Positions 51,100-61,488 of a DNA stretch of 64,000 nucleotides are shown one piece after another. Below the pieces are notes generated by a model. The model searched no databases and was not told the origin of the DNA. It worked only from the letters and a program-made list of their open reading frames with translations. Within the stretch, counting starts at the first letter, position 1. Every line of letters starts with the position of its first letter. The position numbers and the translations under genes were made by a program. The stretch is from Heligmosomoides polygyrus polygyrus (taxonomy: Eukaryota > Nematoda > Chromadorea > Rhabditida > Heligmosomidae): positions 60,724,034 through 60,788,033 of the forward strand of contig OX377202.1 in the NCBI GenBank assembly GCA_947396885.1, written 5' to 3'.

Positions 51100-51340
51100 A
51101 GACGTAGGGGCTATGCGAGGAGAATCTCTAGTACGGAGAGCGCAGACGGCGCGACGAATCGGCGAAAACATGAGTCATGGTTGTCCTTTGCCCTGTAACC
51201 GGAGAGATGCAGCGAGGCAGGACAGCGGGATCTCTAGTCGAGAGGGCGCCGACGGCACGACGAAACCGCCGAAACATGAGTCATGGTTGACCCGTAGGGT
51301 GGATGCAAATGCTCACGATTTTGGGGGCGGGGACAACGGC
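51100..51340 (-). repeat. Two tandem module units, ~107 bp apart, with ATGAGTCAT
   Basis: Units read (A/G)GGATCTCTAGT..GAGAG.GCGC.GACGGC.CGACGAA.C.GC.GAAAACATGAGTCATGGTTG, with the ATGAGTCAT cores at 51,170-51,178 and 51,276-51,284. A further copy in reverse complement lies at about 54,790-54,880. No transposon class was recognised. Confidence 0.65.
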
Positions 51341-51479
51341 GGCGGCTGCCGTTTAGGGCGAGTTGCCATTGCGGGAGAACGCGGGAGGATGTTTTTCGTC
51401 GCGTTCTCTCGCGCCCTCCGCGCCACCGTGCTCTCTGCACGCAGCTCGCTCTCTGACGCTACTGAACAGAATATAGGTT

Positions 51480-52700
51480 CCCAGTTCTGATCCTTTCATA
51501 ATAGAACCGATAGCGCCTTAAAAGTGTGGAAGCCATGTGTTCACTCTGCTTTCTTTAAAATTTGCCAATTGGCACATAATTGCACTAATGAAATGCGGTC
51601 AGGAAGAATGAATGTCGTTCTTATGCACGTATCAGATCAAGCACTCTGTGCTACATACTCCAATCCTTTACTAATAATTAATTACTTTGGTATATGCGAC
51701 ACCACATGAGGCATAGTGAGTGTGCGAATATCCCGGGATTAGGACTTGTTTTATTATTGCCTATGTATGCACATTGGTCAAAACGACGAGGCCAATAAGA
51801 TGCAGCGGTCTTTTCGGCTAAGGGGTCAGATTGAAAGTAATCTAAACCTAAATGTGTTTACATAGGACTAATTTCACCAAAAAACATGCAAAAGAAACAA
51901 AAATCCAACACAACGCGTTCCACAATCATAATAATCAACACCTTTCAAAACTTCTGTGTTAGTAAGCTCCATGTTCTATTCCAGCAAAACGCTTTCGGGT
52001 GAAATTAGGCAGTGATTGCTCCTTGTAACGATCAGAAGCATTTCCATTTACATGGGCTGGCAATAGTAGACAACGAAATTATGCGTACCGCTACAAATAC
52101 CAGCATATTAGAAACCTAAACCTACTATAACTGTCTTAAAACCTATCCCACAACTCACATAAAGTCATCAACCTACGAAAACTGCAATGAAAACAACACC
52201 GTAACCGTAACCAGCGCCTCCGAAAACTAGCGCACCTACTTCTACCTTGGGAACCACCTCTCCTATGCGTGAGACAGGCCTAGATCCTCTAGACTCAATC
52301 ACCCAGCACGCTGGAATCACGGGGGGGGGGGGGCGGCAGCGAACTCGCCGTTAAACGCACACAAGCAAAAAACTGCGGACGAGTTTTCGGACGAGTTGTT
52401 CGGGCGCGAAAGGTAAAAATTCAAACAGGCCAACACGGCGTTGGCGATGGGGCGCGAAATCCTTCAATGCAAGCATTACACGAGCGAACCTCTTGTCTCG
52501 CTCAAAGGGGGGGGGGGTTCGGAGCAGGCAAGGGAAGGGACTCCAGGGTGTGGTGCAGCCAAGCTGCTCGTGTGGAAACTGCTCACATCGCCCAGGGGGG
52601 GGGGGTCGGAGCTGGCTTCTGCGCTCTTCGAGTATCACTTCATGGGGCATCAACCGCTCAACAAACTCCCAATCGATCTTCACCTCCTCAAAGCTGGTGG
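51480..52700. other. Non-coding, with poly-G tracts
   Basis: G runs lie at 52,321-52,333, 52,507-52,517 and 52,595-52,605. Overlapping frames of 90-136 codons in 52.35-52.83 kb occur on both strands and show no domain. No gene is called. Confidence 0.45.
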
Positions 52701-52708
52701 TTGTTGCA

Positions 52709-52826
52709 CCTGAGGCCGTATGCTCGTGTACCTCTGTTGGGGGAAATCCAATCAATATCAATATATTTTATCACGCCCCAATCCCCCATCGGGGGAAACT
52801 CTGGTAGACGAGCATACGGCCCCTGA
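52709..52826. mobile_element. ~118-bp palindromic MITE
   Basis: GGCCGTATGCTCGTGTACC at the left pairs with TAGACGAGCATACGGCC at the right, with inner GGGGGAAAT/TTTCCCCC-like arms around an AT-rich core. A diverged one-sided relative occurs near 43,655-43,710 (GTAGACGAGCACAGCCCC). Confidence 0.7.
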
Positions 52827-53210
52827 AAGAACGAGATGGGCGACAGATATGCGAAAACAGATAAAACTGACTTGGACGCAAATCGTCTCAATATTCTTAA
52901 GAGTGCACAGACCGCTATAATCAACTTTGAGGAACGATAATCGCTAGAAAAACTAATTTAAGCATGCTGTTTGTCCCTTCAGACAAGGAGATTGTATAAT
53001 GCTACCTCTCGTAGGTTAGGTTAGGGTGTTGTGTTCCTATAATCACTTATGTCCAATCTCCGTAATTATCAACCTGACAACACTATCCAACCGGATCACT
53101 AACCACTCAGTACTGCGATAGCTATGTATTCTCTGGCTTACGGATAACGCCAACTTTGAACGCTGGGAACTGAACAATCTAGCGATATCTTCAATTGACT
53201 TTGTCCTGTC
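52827..53210. other. Non-coding, nothing recognised
   Basis: No repeat or open frame of note is visible. Confidence 0.4.
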
Positions 53211-53290
53211 CTCGGTTGGTCCCCAAACGAATGACGTGTTAGAGCGCGTTAGAGGGCTCTAACACGTCATTCGTTTGGGGACCAACCGAG
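53211..53290. repeat. Perfect hairpin, 35-bp arms and 10-bp loop
   Basis: 53,211-53,245 (starts CTCGGTTGGTCCCCAAACGA) is the exact reverse complement of 53,256-53,290, with loop GCGTTAGAGG. Weaker inverted similarity (TTGTCCT) extends outward with gaps. A perfect arm match suggests recent formation or a compact palindromic MITE. Confidence 0.9.
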
Positions 53291-53299
53291 CTCTGGTAC

Positions 53300-54500
53300 T
53301 AGGACAACTTCCCCTCAGTTTTTTGCTTGTGTACGTTTAACGAGGAGTCGGCAGCGATACTCATTTTGACGCGTGCGGTCGCGCGCGCGTGCGTCGGCCG
53401 GGCGGAGTCCTCGCTGCCCCGCCTGCTTCTAGGACGAGTTTTACGCTGCCGTTCCGAGACTGGGCTAGCTGAAGCGCTAGTACGTGTGCAGAGTATGCAC
53501 TGATGGAAAAAACGTGGGTAAAAAACGGCAGAACGACTAAATGTAGTGGCATAATGTGAGACCATAATAGTGTTCATTAATCGAGTAGTATTAAGCCACG
53601 TGATATAAATGGAGGAGGGGAACCTGATGAAGGTTGAACGAAGAGGAACATCCAAAGACGAAATCTGGTAATAGGAAAATGATAAGGGGTCCTAGAGGGG
53701 CAAAACTCTGTTTTTAAGTTCAAAGTTGTGTGTTAAAATTGTAAAATGTTCAAATATCAGATTAGATTATTCATTTGAAGAGTAGATGGAGTACATTTTG
53801 AGTGTTTCCTGCAGCGGATACACACTCACATTTAGCAAGGCACACTGTGTATTCAGAGGCCGAGTGCATAAAAAATTAGCGAGCCTATAAAAATTGAATT
53901 TGATAATGAAAGCTGAAAGCTTTTTTGTGAAAGCTTCAAGACTTTTCTTAAGTCATGACAACTTATTGGCACCCCTCTCTTCTTCAAACTGGATCAAAGT
54001 TTTAAAGTGTACAACATATTCAAACAAAACTAGCAACAATGTACAGTAGCTTTAAGCCTGACAACTGTTTCACGATTTAGCGATTCCTAATGATAAACTG
54101 GCAGGACTAAACTTGCTGGTACAAACAGCAAACTAGATACAATCTGTGAAAGATTTTGGAATTTGGAAACAAAAATAATTTGGAAACAAGAAACAAAAAA
54201 TTGAAAACAGCAAAAGCCCATGAAGGCTTATTCGTATAGTATGCAAATAAAATGAATCTGATGGCGCTAAAAGCACTCGAATATTAGTAGACAATGTTGT
54301 GGGGTAGGTAGCCTCTAAAAACTTTTCACACAAAAATTGGACTCTCTATGGACAAACAATACTCTCCTTTCCGCTCTAAAACGAATTTTCACCTATTTAG
54401 GTCTCACATGTTTCATACAGCTATGTCATACAGCTCCTGACTATTCAGGAAGCTTTACTTCTTACGTTAAGAAGGCATACCCCGTTCCACCATAACCGTG
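53300..54500. other. Non-coding stretch
   Basis: A 118-codon minus-strand frame at 53,299-53,655 has no recognisable domain. The remainder is AT-rich without a visible gene or element. Confidence 0.45.
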
Positions 54501-54699
54501 TCGCACTCTATCGCTTCCCTTCTATTGCCTAGGCGAGACGGTTCAGTGGTAGTTGGGGACTTGCCTTCGCGTTGTAGCGCGCTGGGCGCATCGTGCAACT
54601 CGTACGCATCCCTGTAATAACTAGAGGTACCCCTTGGTGCAGCGCCGCACCGCGACCGCACGCGTGGCTGCGAGTGAGTATCGTTGCTCGCAGCCTGGA

Positions 54700-55820
54700 A
54701 TCACGTGAACAGCTGCCGCGACAGCTTGCCCTCGCGAGACTCCAGCGCTGGAGACCCCGCCCCCAAAGTCGTGAGCATTCGTGCGCACCCTTGACCCGTA
54801 CCCTGTAACCCTCATGTTTCGGCGGTTTCATCGGGCCGTCGACGCCCTCTCGATTAGAGATCCCGCTCTCATACCTCGCTGCATCACTCCACTGTTGCGC
54901 TGGAGTCCAGACAACGGAGCACCACCGCGCTTCTCTACCGCAGGCGAGGTAGGGCAGCTCGAAGACTCGCTTCATCAACCATTACTTCGCATACGAACGA
55001 TGTCGGTTAGGCGACCTCTCTTACTAGAAACGTTGATGCGATGGGATAGTCTTTGCTTACCTTTTCGACTTTTTTAAAAGAATGTCGCGCCAAGGACATT
55101 GGTAATAGTACTCGCAACCAGTGTTCCGGCTCAAAGGTGAGATCCGATGCCTCCTGCGGCGCGAGTTTGGGACGCGCCGTGTGCTTGCCAGAACGTCACA
55201 GAGGTGTGTTTGATTGGTTGCACAAAGTTACACGCAAAGTGCTGAGTAGCTTGGAATAGGTTATATCGCTTTTCTTGTGCAGACCAATGAGATTTCAAGT
55301 CCGCTACTTCTCAAAACCTGGCTTCAGAACAGTTCGGAGATCAGTTACTGCAGTGCTGTGTGCTCAAAGCGAGGACGGCACAACTAGTGGACGGGGGGGG
55401 GGGGGGGGGGGCAGTCCATCAGTACTCGAAAAAGTTACGGGTTTTTACCCGGGTGACCTAGGCCCCTCCCGGTGCAACTTGCATTACACGTACGTACGCG
55501 TACAATGGGGGAAATTCCACGTCACCAAATCCGACTGCTATGCTCAAGGCGGTCGAAGCCAAGGACTGCCCCCCTCGTCCACGTGCTGCGCCGCGAGGGG
55601 CCTTTTTCAGAAGCTTTATCCTAAGATTCATTGCTTCTTGCCGTCTGCAAATGAGTATATTCCATCACTATCGCCTGTAAAAAGAAACAGACCTAAGGCT
55701 CCCAGAAAAAAAAGGAAGCTTAAGGATCAGAGATCGGCCTTAAGGATTGTCATCTGTTTCATAAACGCAAATGTTCTGCCCAAGGGAGGCGAATAATAGA
55801 ATACCATGAGGATGAGCCTA
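54700..55820 (+). repeat. Right arm of the large inverted repeat, with modules and 19-bp poly-G
   Basis: It mirrors 49,345-50,040 and also contains, at 54,700-54,880, an inverted copy of the 51.2-51.45 kb module (CCCCGCCCCCAAAGTCGTGA, GGTTTCATCGGGCCGTCGAC). A 19-bp G run at 55,393-55,411 starts a ~200-bp segment absent from the left arm. The 173-codon plus-strand frame at 55,275-55,796 crosses the G run and is not considered a gene. Confidence 0.7.
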
Positions 55821-55993
55821 TCGCCGCCGACGACGATGGCAGGGGCGGGGCCTATTCCCAATCCACGCTAAGGCACCCTCTTTCTAGATACCAAGGAGTA
55901 AACACGTTCCTCTTCACTCTGCTTCTGTACGTTATCATATAAATCCATTGAACCGCACATTTTGGTGCATCGGCCTAATAAGCCATATTGAAT

Positions 55994-56220
55994 GTCTCTC
56001 GCGTGCAACGCCTGGAGCAACAAGTCGGTCTATTGCAGATCGCATTCTCTAGAATGAAGAGACTCGTAAGTCTCTCGCGTATAATGCCTAGAGCCGCAAG
56101 TCGATCTATTACAGATCGCATTCCCTATAATAAAGGGAATCATAACTCTCGCGTACAACGCCTAGAGCCGCAAGTCGATCTATTGCGGATCACACTCTCT
56201 ATTTAAGAGAACTACTTTCG
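55994..56220 (+). repeat. Three ~75-bp tandem units in the leader of the BEL/Pao element
   Basis: Units start near 55,994, 56,070 and 56,145 with TCTCTCGCGT and contain CGCAAGTCGATCTATT, each followed by a small hairpin such as CTCTAGAATGAAGAG. They lie about 200 bp before the gag start, where an LTR or leader is expected. The matching 3' LTR was not found. Confidence 0.75.
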
Positions 56221-56415
56221 GTTCACACCTTTTGGTCTAAATACGACCACAGCCTCTAATTAAGAGACGCAAGACTTCCGTATTCATTACGAGGAGCAAC
56301 GAGAAAAAATTCTCACTTCGTTTCATGAAAAAGCAAGAACGAAACCCTCTTTTGAAAACAAAATTGCCTATAAGATGTTATAAGACGCCTTGATCGGTAC
56401 AGCGATTATACCGCT

Positions 56416-57488
56416 GTGGTAGATTTCAGTACCATAGATGAAGAGACCTACGAAAAATGCAGGTCAACCATAGCCCTTCTACAAAGCGGGGTCAAGCAGA
56501 TCAGAGAGGGGCAAGAAAAGTTCCAAAAATTGCACAAAGAAGTCAGAGAAGAGTACAACAACTGTAAAAGCAGAACAGAAAGAAAGGACATCATGCATGA
56601 AATTGAGCAGATTGAAAATGAGTCGAAACTGCACACTACGACAGCAGAATCTGATGAGCTTATGTTTAAGCTCATTACGCGTGCTGACGAAGCCAAGTGC
56701 GTGCTCGAGAGAATGGATGTCAAATTGGGCTATATTACGCAGAGAGCCAGCGAATCGAAGCGAATAGTTTGGAAAATTTCGAAACAGTTGATAGCGAGAA
56801 CAGCTGCGGTCAGAGCAACTCTGACAATGCTGCAGTGACCATACCCGCATATACTGCTATTCCTGGTGCTAGTGGAAGCTTAAGCCACACATCAGTACGA
56901 TCCTGCAGATCTATCAAACCACATTAGGCGTCTCTACCGTCGTTCTACGGTAACGCGGAGAAATTTCCTGAGTATTGGGCAGTTTTTGAATCCCTTGTAC
57001 ACAGAAGCACTGAGCTGGACGTGATGGAAAAAATACTTCTGCTCAAGGAAAGCCCAAAAGGCAGGGCGCAAAATTCCATTAAAGGAATTCGACTTGTGCC
57101 AGAAAACTACAACTGGACAGTTAAGACGTTGTGCGACAGTTACAACGACAGCGCTGCAAACCGTCCCCAAATTGTTCAAAAGCTCGTGAACATGAAACCA
57201 GCGAATAGTTTAGCTGAAAGCTGCCTCTTCATATATGATGAAATTCAGGTTCTAGTGAACGAAATGGTGTCTGCCGGATACGATGTCCGTAAAACGTTCG
57301 ACCCTATGTGGTTCGAGACTATTTTAGCGAAGTTTCCTCGGGAAATTGTCAAAGCTGTCCTAATCTTGTGCCGTATGCAATCTAATCAAAGTATTGAGGA
57401 GCTCATGAGTGCTCTCAAAAATGAGATAGCGGCAAAACGTTACGTCGAAAGCCGCATAGGTCACCAGACCAAGACAGAGTCAACATAG
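56416..57488 (+). pseudogene. BEL/Pao gag region
   Basis: The first open part (56,416-56,838) is a coiled-coil-like, Glu/Lys-rich N-terminus as in BEL/Pao gag proteins. The second, in another frame from about 56,935 to 57,488, contains FPEYWAVFESLVHRS and KGRAQNSIKGI, the conserved gag core (DUF1759-type). A frame change and stop lie between 56,838 and 56,935. The gene would have supplied the particle protein; it is broken here. Confidence 0.8.
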
Positions 57489-57489
57489 T

Positions 57490-58600
57490 CGCAACAGATG
57501 AGGGCACTTACTCGCGACCTCGCGACCATTAATACCGACGGCTGTGTCTTTTGCCATAGGAACAATCATCTGTCGGCGGCATGTCGCACAGTATCGGATC
57601 CAAACAGCCGCCGAAAAATCATAGGACGGCAACTGATGCTGGAAGTGTTTCTTGCCAAGCCACAACAGCTTCGAATGTATTAAACCAGACTGTTCTCAAT
57701 GTGGCCAGAAACAACACACAAGTCTGCGCTTTAAAAATGACACAGCAAATCCGAGGAATCAAAACGGCACGTGGAACCCAGGTCAGAGAAATGCCAGGCG
57801 AACTGTCACCCTCCTAGACCTAATGGAGGTCAAAGCAGAGTTAACGAAACCGCAACGATTTCAGTGATCGTAAGAGAAGCGTTGCCAAGAACAACACGCA
57901 TATGGAAAGTGAATCTCTCCAATCCAACGCTTGTGCACAAAGCCAAACTGCTTCTCAGTTTGTCCTAATGACAGCGGAAGGTAATCTTTGGAAATTTGCC
58001 TAGCAAATTCAAAATTGCTTGGAGAACATCAAACTCCACACATTTTGGTCGGACTTGATTATTACCACGACCTAGTATGCAGTCCAAGTCACGGTATGGC
58101 AACAGCGACAGGATTTCATATCGCTAAAACAGTATTTGGCCCCACCATATACGGTAAAGGCCTCACATTAGTATAAGACGTTAGAAGCAACGTGAGCTAC
58201 GCAGTGTTCAGTTCACGAGCAAATCGAATAGGAAATGCTGCGTAAAATGTTCGAGTTGGATGGGCTTGGAATTTCCGAGAAGGAATGTCAAAAGGAGGGC
58301 AAGGCCTACGAATATCTAGAAAAATATTCAAAACTGATTTTCTTTGGAAACGGATACATAACAGCTCCATTTCCATAAAAAACCAACATTGGAGAACTGG
58401 AGAACAACTTAACAGTTGCTATTCGCCGCTTAGAGTCTCTGCAAAAAGCTTTGCAGCAAAACAGCAAGCAACGCAGTTGGTACTGCAAAATCGTTGAAAA
58501 ATATGTCAATGAAAGGATGGTTGAACCATTTTCCGATTCCGACCCAGAAGCGGTCGGAACGTACTAAATGCCTCACTCAGGCTTCTGGAAAGCTAATAAA
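57490..58600 (+). pseudogene. BEL/Pao zinc-knuckle/protease and start of pol, heavily decayed
   Basis: A CVFCHRNNHLSAAC zinc-knuckle-like block is at about 57,543-57,584. Fragments of the pol N-terminus follow in shifting frames, including ELDGLGISEKEC near 58,254-58,289 and FSDSDPEAVGTY just before 58,567. Stops are frequent and the protease active site could not be identified with confidence. Confidence 0.65.
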
Positions 58601-59810
58601 ATATCCCTCTTAGAATAGTGTTTGACGCGTCTTCAAAACGTAAAAACCAACTGTCTCTAAACGAGGTAATCCACAAAGGCGAATCATTCGTTAATAAAAT
58701 CCATGACATTCTGGTCTCACGATCAAAAAAGGTTCTTGTGATATGCGACATTGAAGCGGCCTTCACTCACGTTCGCCTGGTCCACTCCCACAAAGATCTA
58801 TGCAGGTTTTTGTGGGTGAAAAACATCAATTTGCCTCCAACGAAGGACATCCTAATCCGCTACAGATTTAAGCGGTTCCCGTTTGGAGTCACAGCTTCCC
58901 CTTGCATATTAAACATGGCACTACTGTCTTACCTTAATAGTGAAGGGTCCTCAATTGCAATTGAAATAGCTAGCAATCTATATGTGGATAACATTATGAT
59001 GGTTGCCGACACTGCAGAAGAGGCGATCATGAAATATCGAGAGTCTAAACAACTTTTCGCCAACATCGGCATGAACCTTAGGGAGTATATATAGTATATC
59101 CAACTCCAACGAAGTCAACTCTCAAATACCCTCGATGATCGACTAGACTCACACTCCTTAAAAGTCATAGGCGTCGTATATAACATCGAAGACGACTCAT
59201 TTAAGGTCACAACTCATTTCGCTCACGCGGAGAAGCTGACGAAAAGAGATATTGTCAGTCAGATCAACTTAGTGTACGACCCTATCGGTGTCGCCAGTCT
59301 GCTCATAGTAAACCTAAAATCTATGATGAGGGATGTGTTCAATACTGGATCAGCATGGAAAACCGTCTTATCTGAAGAACTGTGCCTTCGATGGAATCGT
59401 CTATGCAAAGAGGTCGATAACGCTCGCGTATCAATCCCGCGTCTTATAATTCAACAATCCACGAACACGAACCTGTGGATATTCGCTGACGCTAGTTGCC
59501 TGGCGATTGCAACCTGTGCCTATTTGCAGTGCCAATCATCAGGGAAGATCTCAACGCTAATCAGTGGAAAAGCTAAGCTAACATCGAAGAAGAAATGTCA
59601 CCAAACAGTCTCAAGACTTGAACTTGTTGGAGTCCTAATGGCTACACGCTTGTGCAAGACAATCATGGAGACGTTCAAAACCGTTCGTGTCTGCTGTATC
59701 AGATAGCGAAATAGCGCTATCTGATACAGCAGACACGAACGGTATTGGTTGAACAGCTGAAAAAAGGTCCCGGTTTTCGTCGCCAACCAGCGGGTGTGGA
59801 TCCTCGCTAT
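58600..59810 (+). pseudogene. BEL/Pao reverse transcriptase and RNase H
   Basis: The reverse transcriptase opens with [11 protein letters not shown] (about 58,612). It continues with the motif A-like [28 protein letters not shown] and the YVDN catalytic box ([13 protein letters not shown], about 58,975), which is diagnostic for the BEL/Pao group. After a stop at 59,092-59,094 come VYDPIGVASLL and the RNase H part with LWIFADASCLAI, SRLELVGVLMATRL and SDSEIAL (about 59,699-59,719). A snap-back palindrome then interrupts it. Beyond that the conserved KKVPVFVANQRV is still readable on the plus strand to about 59,785. Confidence 0.85.
59680..59743. repeat. Snap-back palindrome in the RNase H region, perfect 29-bp arms
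   Basis: 59,680-59,708 is exactly complementary to 59,715-59,743, with a 6-bp loop AAATAG. The left arm is genuine RNase H coding sequence; the right arm is its inverted copy, after which the normal coding order resumes (TGGTTGAAC). The native site already had a 7-bp inverted match (GATAGCG/CGCTATC) that could have primed it. Confidence 0.9.
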
Positions 59811-59814
59811 CAAG

Positions 59815-60277
59815 ACCAGAATCGCACGACGTATTTTTTGACTGATCCTACCAATCTTTCCCAAGCGCCTCCCATCCATTTAGCACCTGGTGGATTAAAT
59901 AACCACTAGATTTTCTCCGTTGCACAGTACGACATCAAAGAAGCACCCGTAGACTCATTGGTTTCAAACATAGCGGCTATAAGGCGCTCGCCTTGTTTGA
60001 AATCTGTACCGCAATCGGTGCGCACAAGCTTTGGCACTCCTCGTCTTGAAATGAATCTGATAAAGCAGCTAAGAAATGCACCCGATGATAGGTTTTCATC
60101 GAGCTCCAAATGAAATGCCCTTGTTGTAAGACAAGTGTAGAGGCATACGTACATCTTTTCTTGGGATTTTGACAAGAATGGACCCATGAAGTCGCAACCG
60201 ACGTTTTGGCAATCTTCTTTATGAACAGACGTCCCGATTTGTATCATTTGCCAAAAAATATCGACACCTCCAATCAC
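59815..60277 (-). pseudogene. BEL/Pao integrase core, inverted relative to pol
   Basis: On the minus strand the segment reads NVGCDFMGPF (first catalytic Asp), YTCLTTRAFHLEL, RGVPKLVRTDCGTDF (second Asp), then ATEKI, a stop and FNPPGAKWMGGAWERL (catalytic Glu), ending near 59,815. All three DDE positions are present, but with an in-frame stop at about 59,908-59,910. The reverse transcriptase is on the plus strand, so the integrase piece (at least 460 bp) has been flipped. The breakpoint on the pol side lies between about 59,785 and 59,815. Confidence 0.85.
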
Positions 60278-60429
60278 ATGGAAGCTGCTATTTTTACAGC
60301 ATGCTTTTCAAGGACTATAGTCCACATTTCTTATAGTTTTCAAAGCTCTGTGAAAATTTCAGAGACTCCAAAAAATCTCCGAAATATGGTAGATTACGTG
60401 CGGCCATTGCGTTCTCCGATATCATCGAT
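60278..60429. other. Short AT-rich stretch after the integrase segment
   Basis: The second inversion breakpoint is expected here. No LTR is recognised. Confidence 0.35.
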
Positions 60430-60505
60430 CGCAACTGAAGGACGACCTCGATTACCCCTAGGGCTGAAGTTTCATGCCACTTGAACGACATCCTCAAAAA
60501 ACCGA
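60430..60505 (-). repeat. Degraded copy of the 108-bp unit
   Basis: ACCTCGATTACCCCTAGGGC, GAAGTTTCATGCCACTTGAA and CATCCTCAAAAA are the reverse complement of the unit arrayed at 21,951-22,383, with several substitutions. Confidence 0.8.
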
Positions 60506-60559
60506 CATCCATTGCCTCCCCTGCTGTGAACGCCTCCTGTCCATGACCACCTAAATGCC

Positions 60560-60950
60560 CAGGCACTGTTGCCGACGTGTTCGGCACGTCTACGGCTCGC
60601 CATGCACGGTAGCTGACGTGTTCGGCACGTGTACGTTTCGCCGTGCACGGCTGCCGACGTGTTCGGCACGTCTATGGCATCACCAGGTACGGTCGCCGAC
60701 GTGTTCGGCACGTCTACAGCATCGCCTGGCACGTTTGCCGACGTGTTCAGCACGTCTACGGTATCGCCAGGTACGGTTACCGACGTGTTCGGTACGTCTG
60801 CGGCTCGCCGTGCACGGTTGCCGACGTGTTCGGCACGTCTGCGGCTCGCCATGCACGGTCGCGACGTGTTCGGCACGTCTACGTCTCGCCACGCACGGTT
60901 GCCGACGTGTTCAGCACGTCTACGGCATCGCCAGGCACGGTGTCGATGTT
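60560..60950 (+). repeat. GC-rich minisatellite, ~42-48-bp unit, about 9 copies
   Basis: Each unit contains TTGCCGACGTGTTCGGCACG followed by TCTACGGCATCGCCAGGCACGG or CGGCTCGCCATGCACGG. Unit length alternates, so there are two unit types. Frames of 150-180 codons on both strands come from the repeat and are not genes. Confidence 0.9.
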
Positions 60951-61050
60951 CAACAATCGTTTCCAACACTCAGTGCCCCCACTCCATGCTCCTTCCGTCC
61001 GTCCGTCCAGTTATGACGGAGGGATGGACGGGCGGACGGGCAGATGGACG

Positions 61051-61062
61051 GACACACACACA

Positions 61063-61110
<48 letters not shown>
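61051..61110. repeat. (CA)n then (TA)n microsatellite
   Basis: CACACA up to about 61,076 passes into an uninterrupted TA run to about 61,109. Confidence 0.95.
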
Positions 61111-61112
<2 letters not shown>

Positions 61113-61488
61113 TTGCTCTTTTATTTATATATAGTAGGATAGGAGGATTATATCTGCTGGATAGTCGATTTTAATAAGTCTGTTTATGAACTTTATAAGG
61201 TTCTCGACAAAATTGTTAAGAACTGTGCAACATTTAATTAACCTACATGTTTCTGTGAATATGATTCATTTTTAATCTTTATAGATATATTTGAGTTAAA
61301 ATGTGGGAATCTAACGACAATTTTAAAATTATCTGTTTTGTTGTATTATTTTGTAACTAATTTATTGTTAGTAATTTTGATATTGAGATCGAGATAATTG
61401 CAATCGTAATGTCTCATGTGTTGTTTCAAGCTGAAGAGATTTTCGTACGTTTCACTAAGTAATTCCTGTATATATTCATAATAAAAAT
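61111..61488. other. AT-rich non-coding stretch
   Basis: Very AT-rich sequence without a gene or recognised element. Confidence 0.5.

Noticed and set aside
55275..55796. 173-codon plus-strand frame
   Set aside because: It crosses a 19-bp G run that encodes polyglycine and lies within an inverted-repeat arm whose other copy is not open.
60560..60950. CRISPR-like repeat array
   Set aside because: Units are contiguous tandem repeats without unique spacers, in a eukaryotic context.
60555..61174. Frames of 153-181 codons on both strands
   Set aside because: They are translations of the GC-rich minisatellite and CA/TA repeats.
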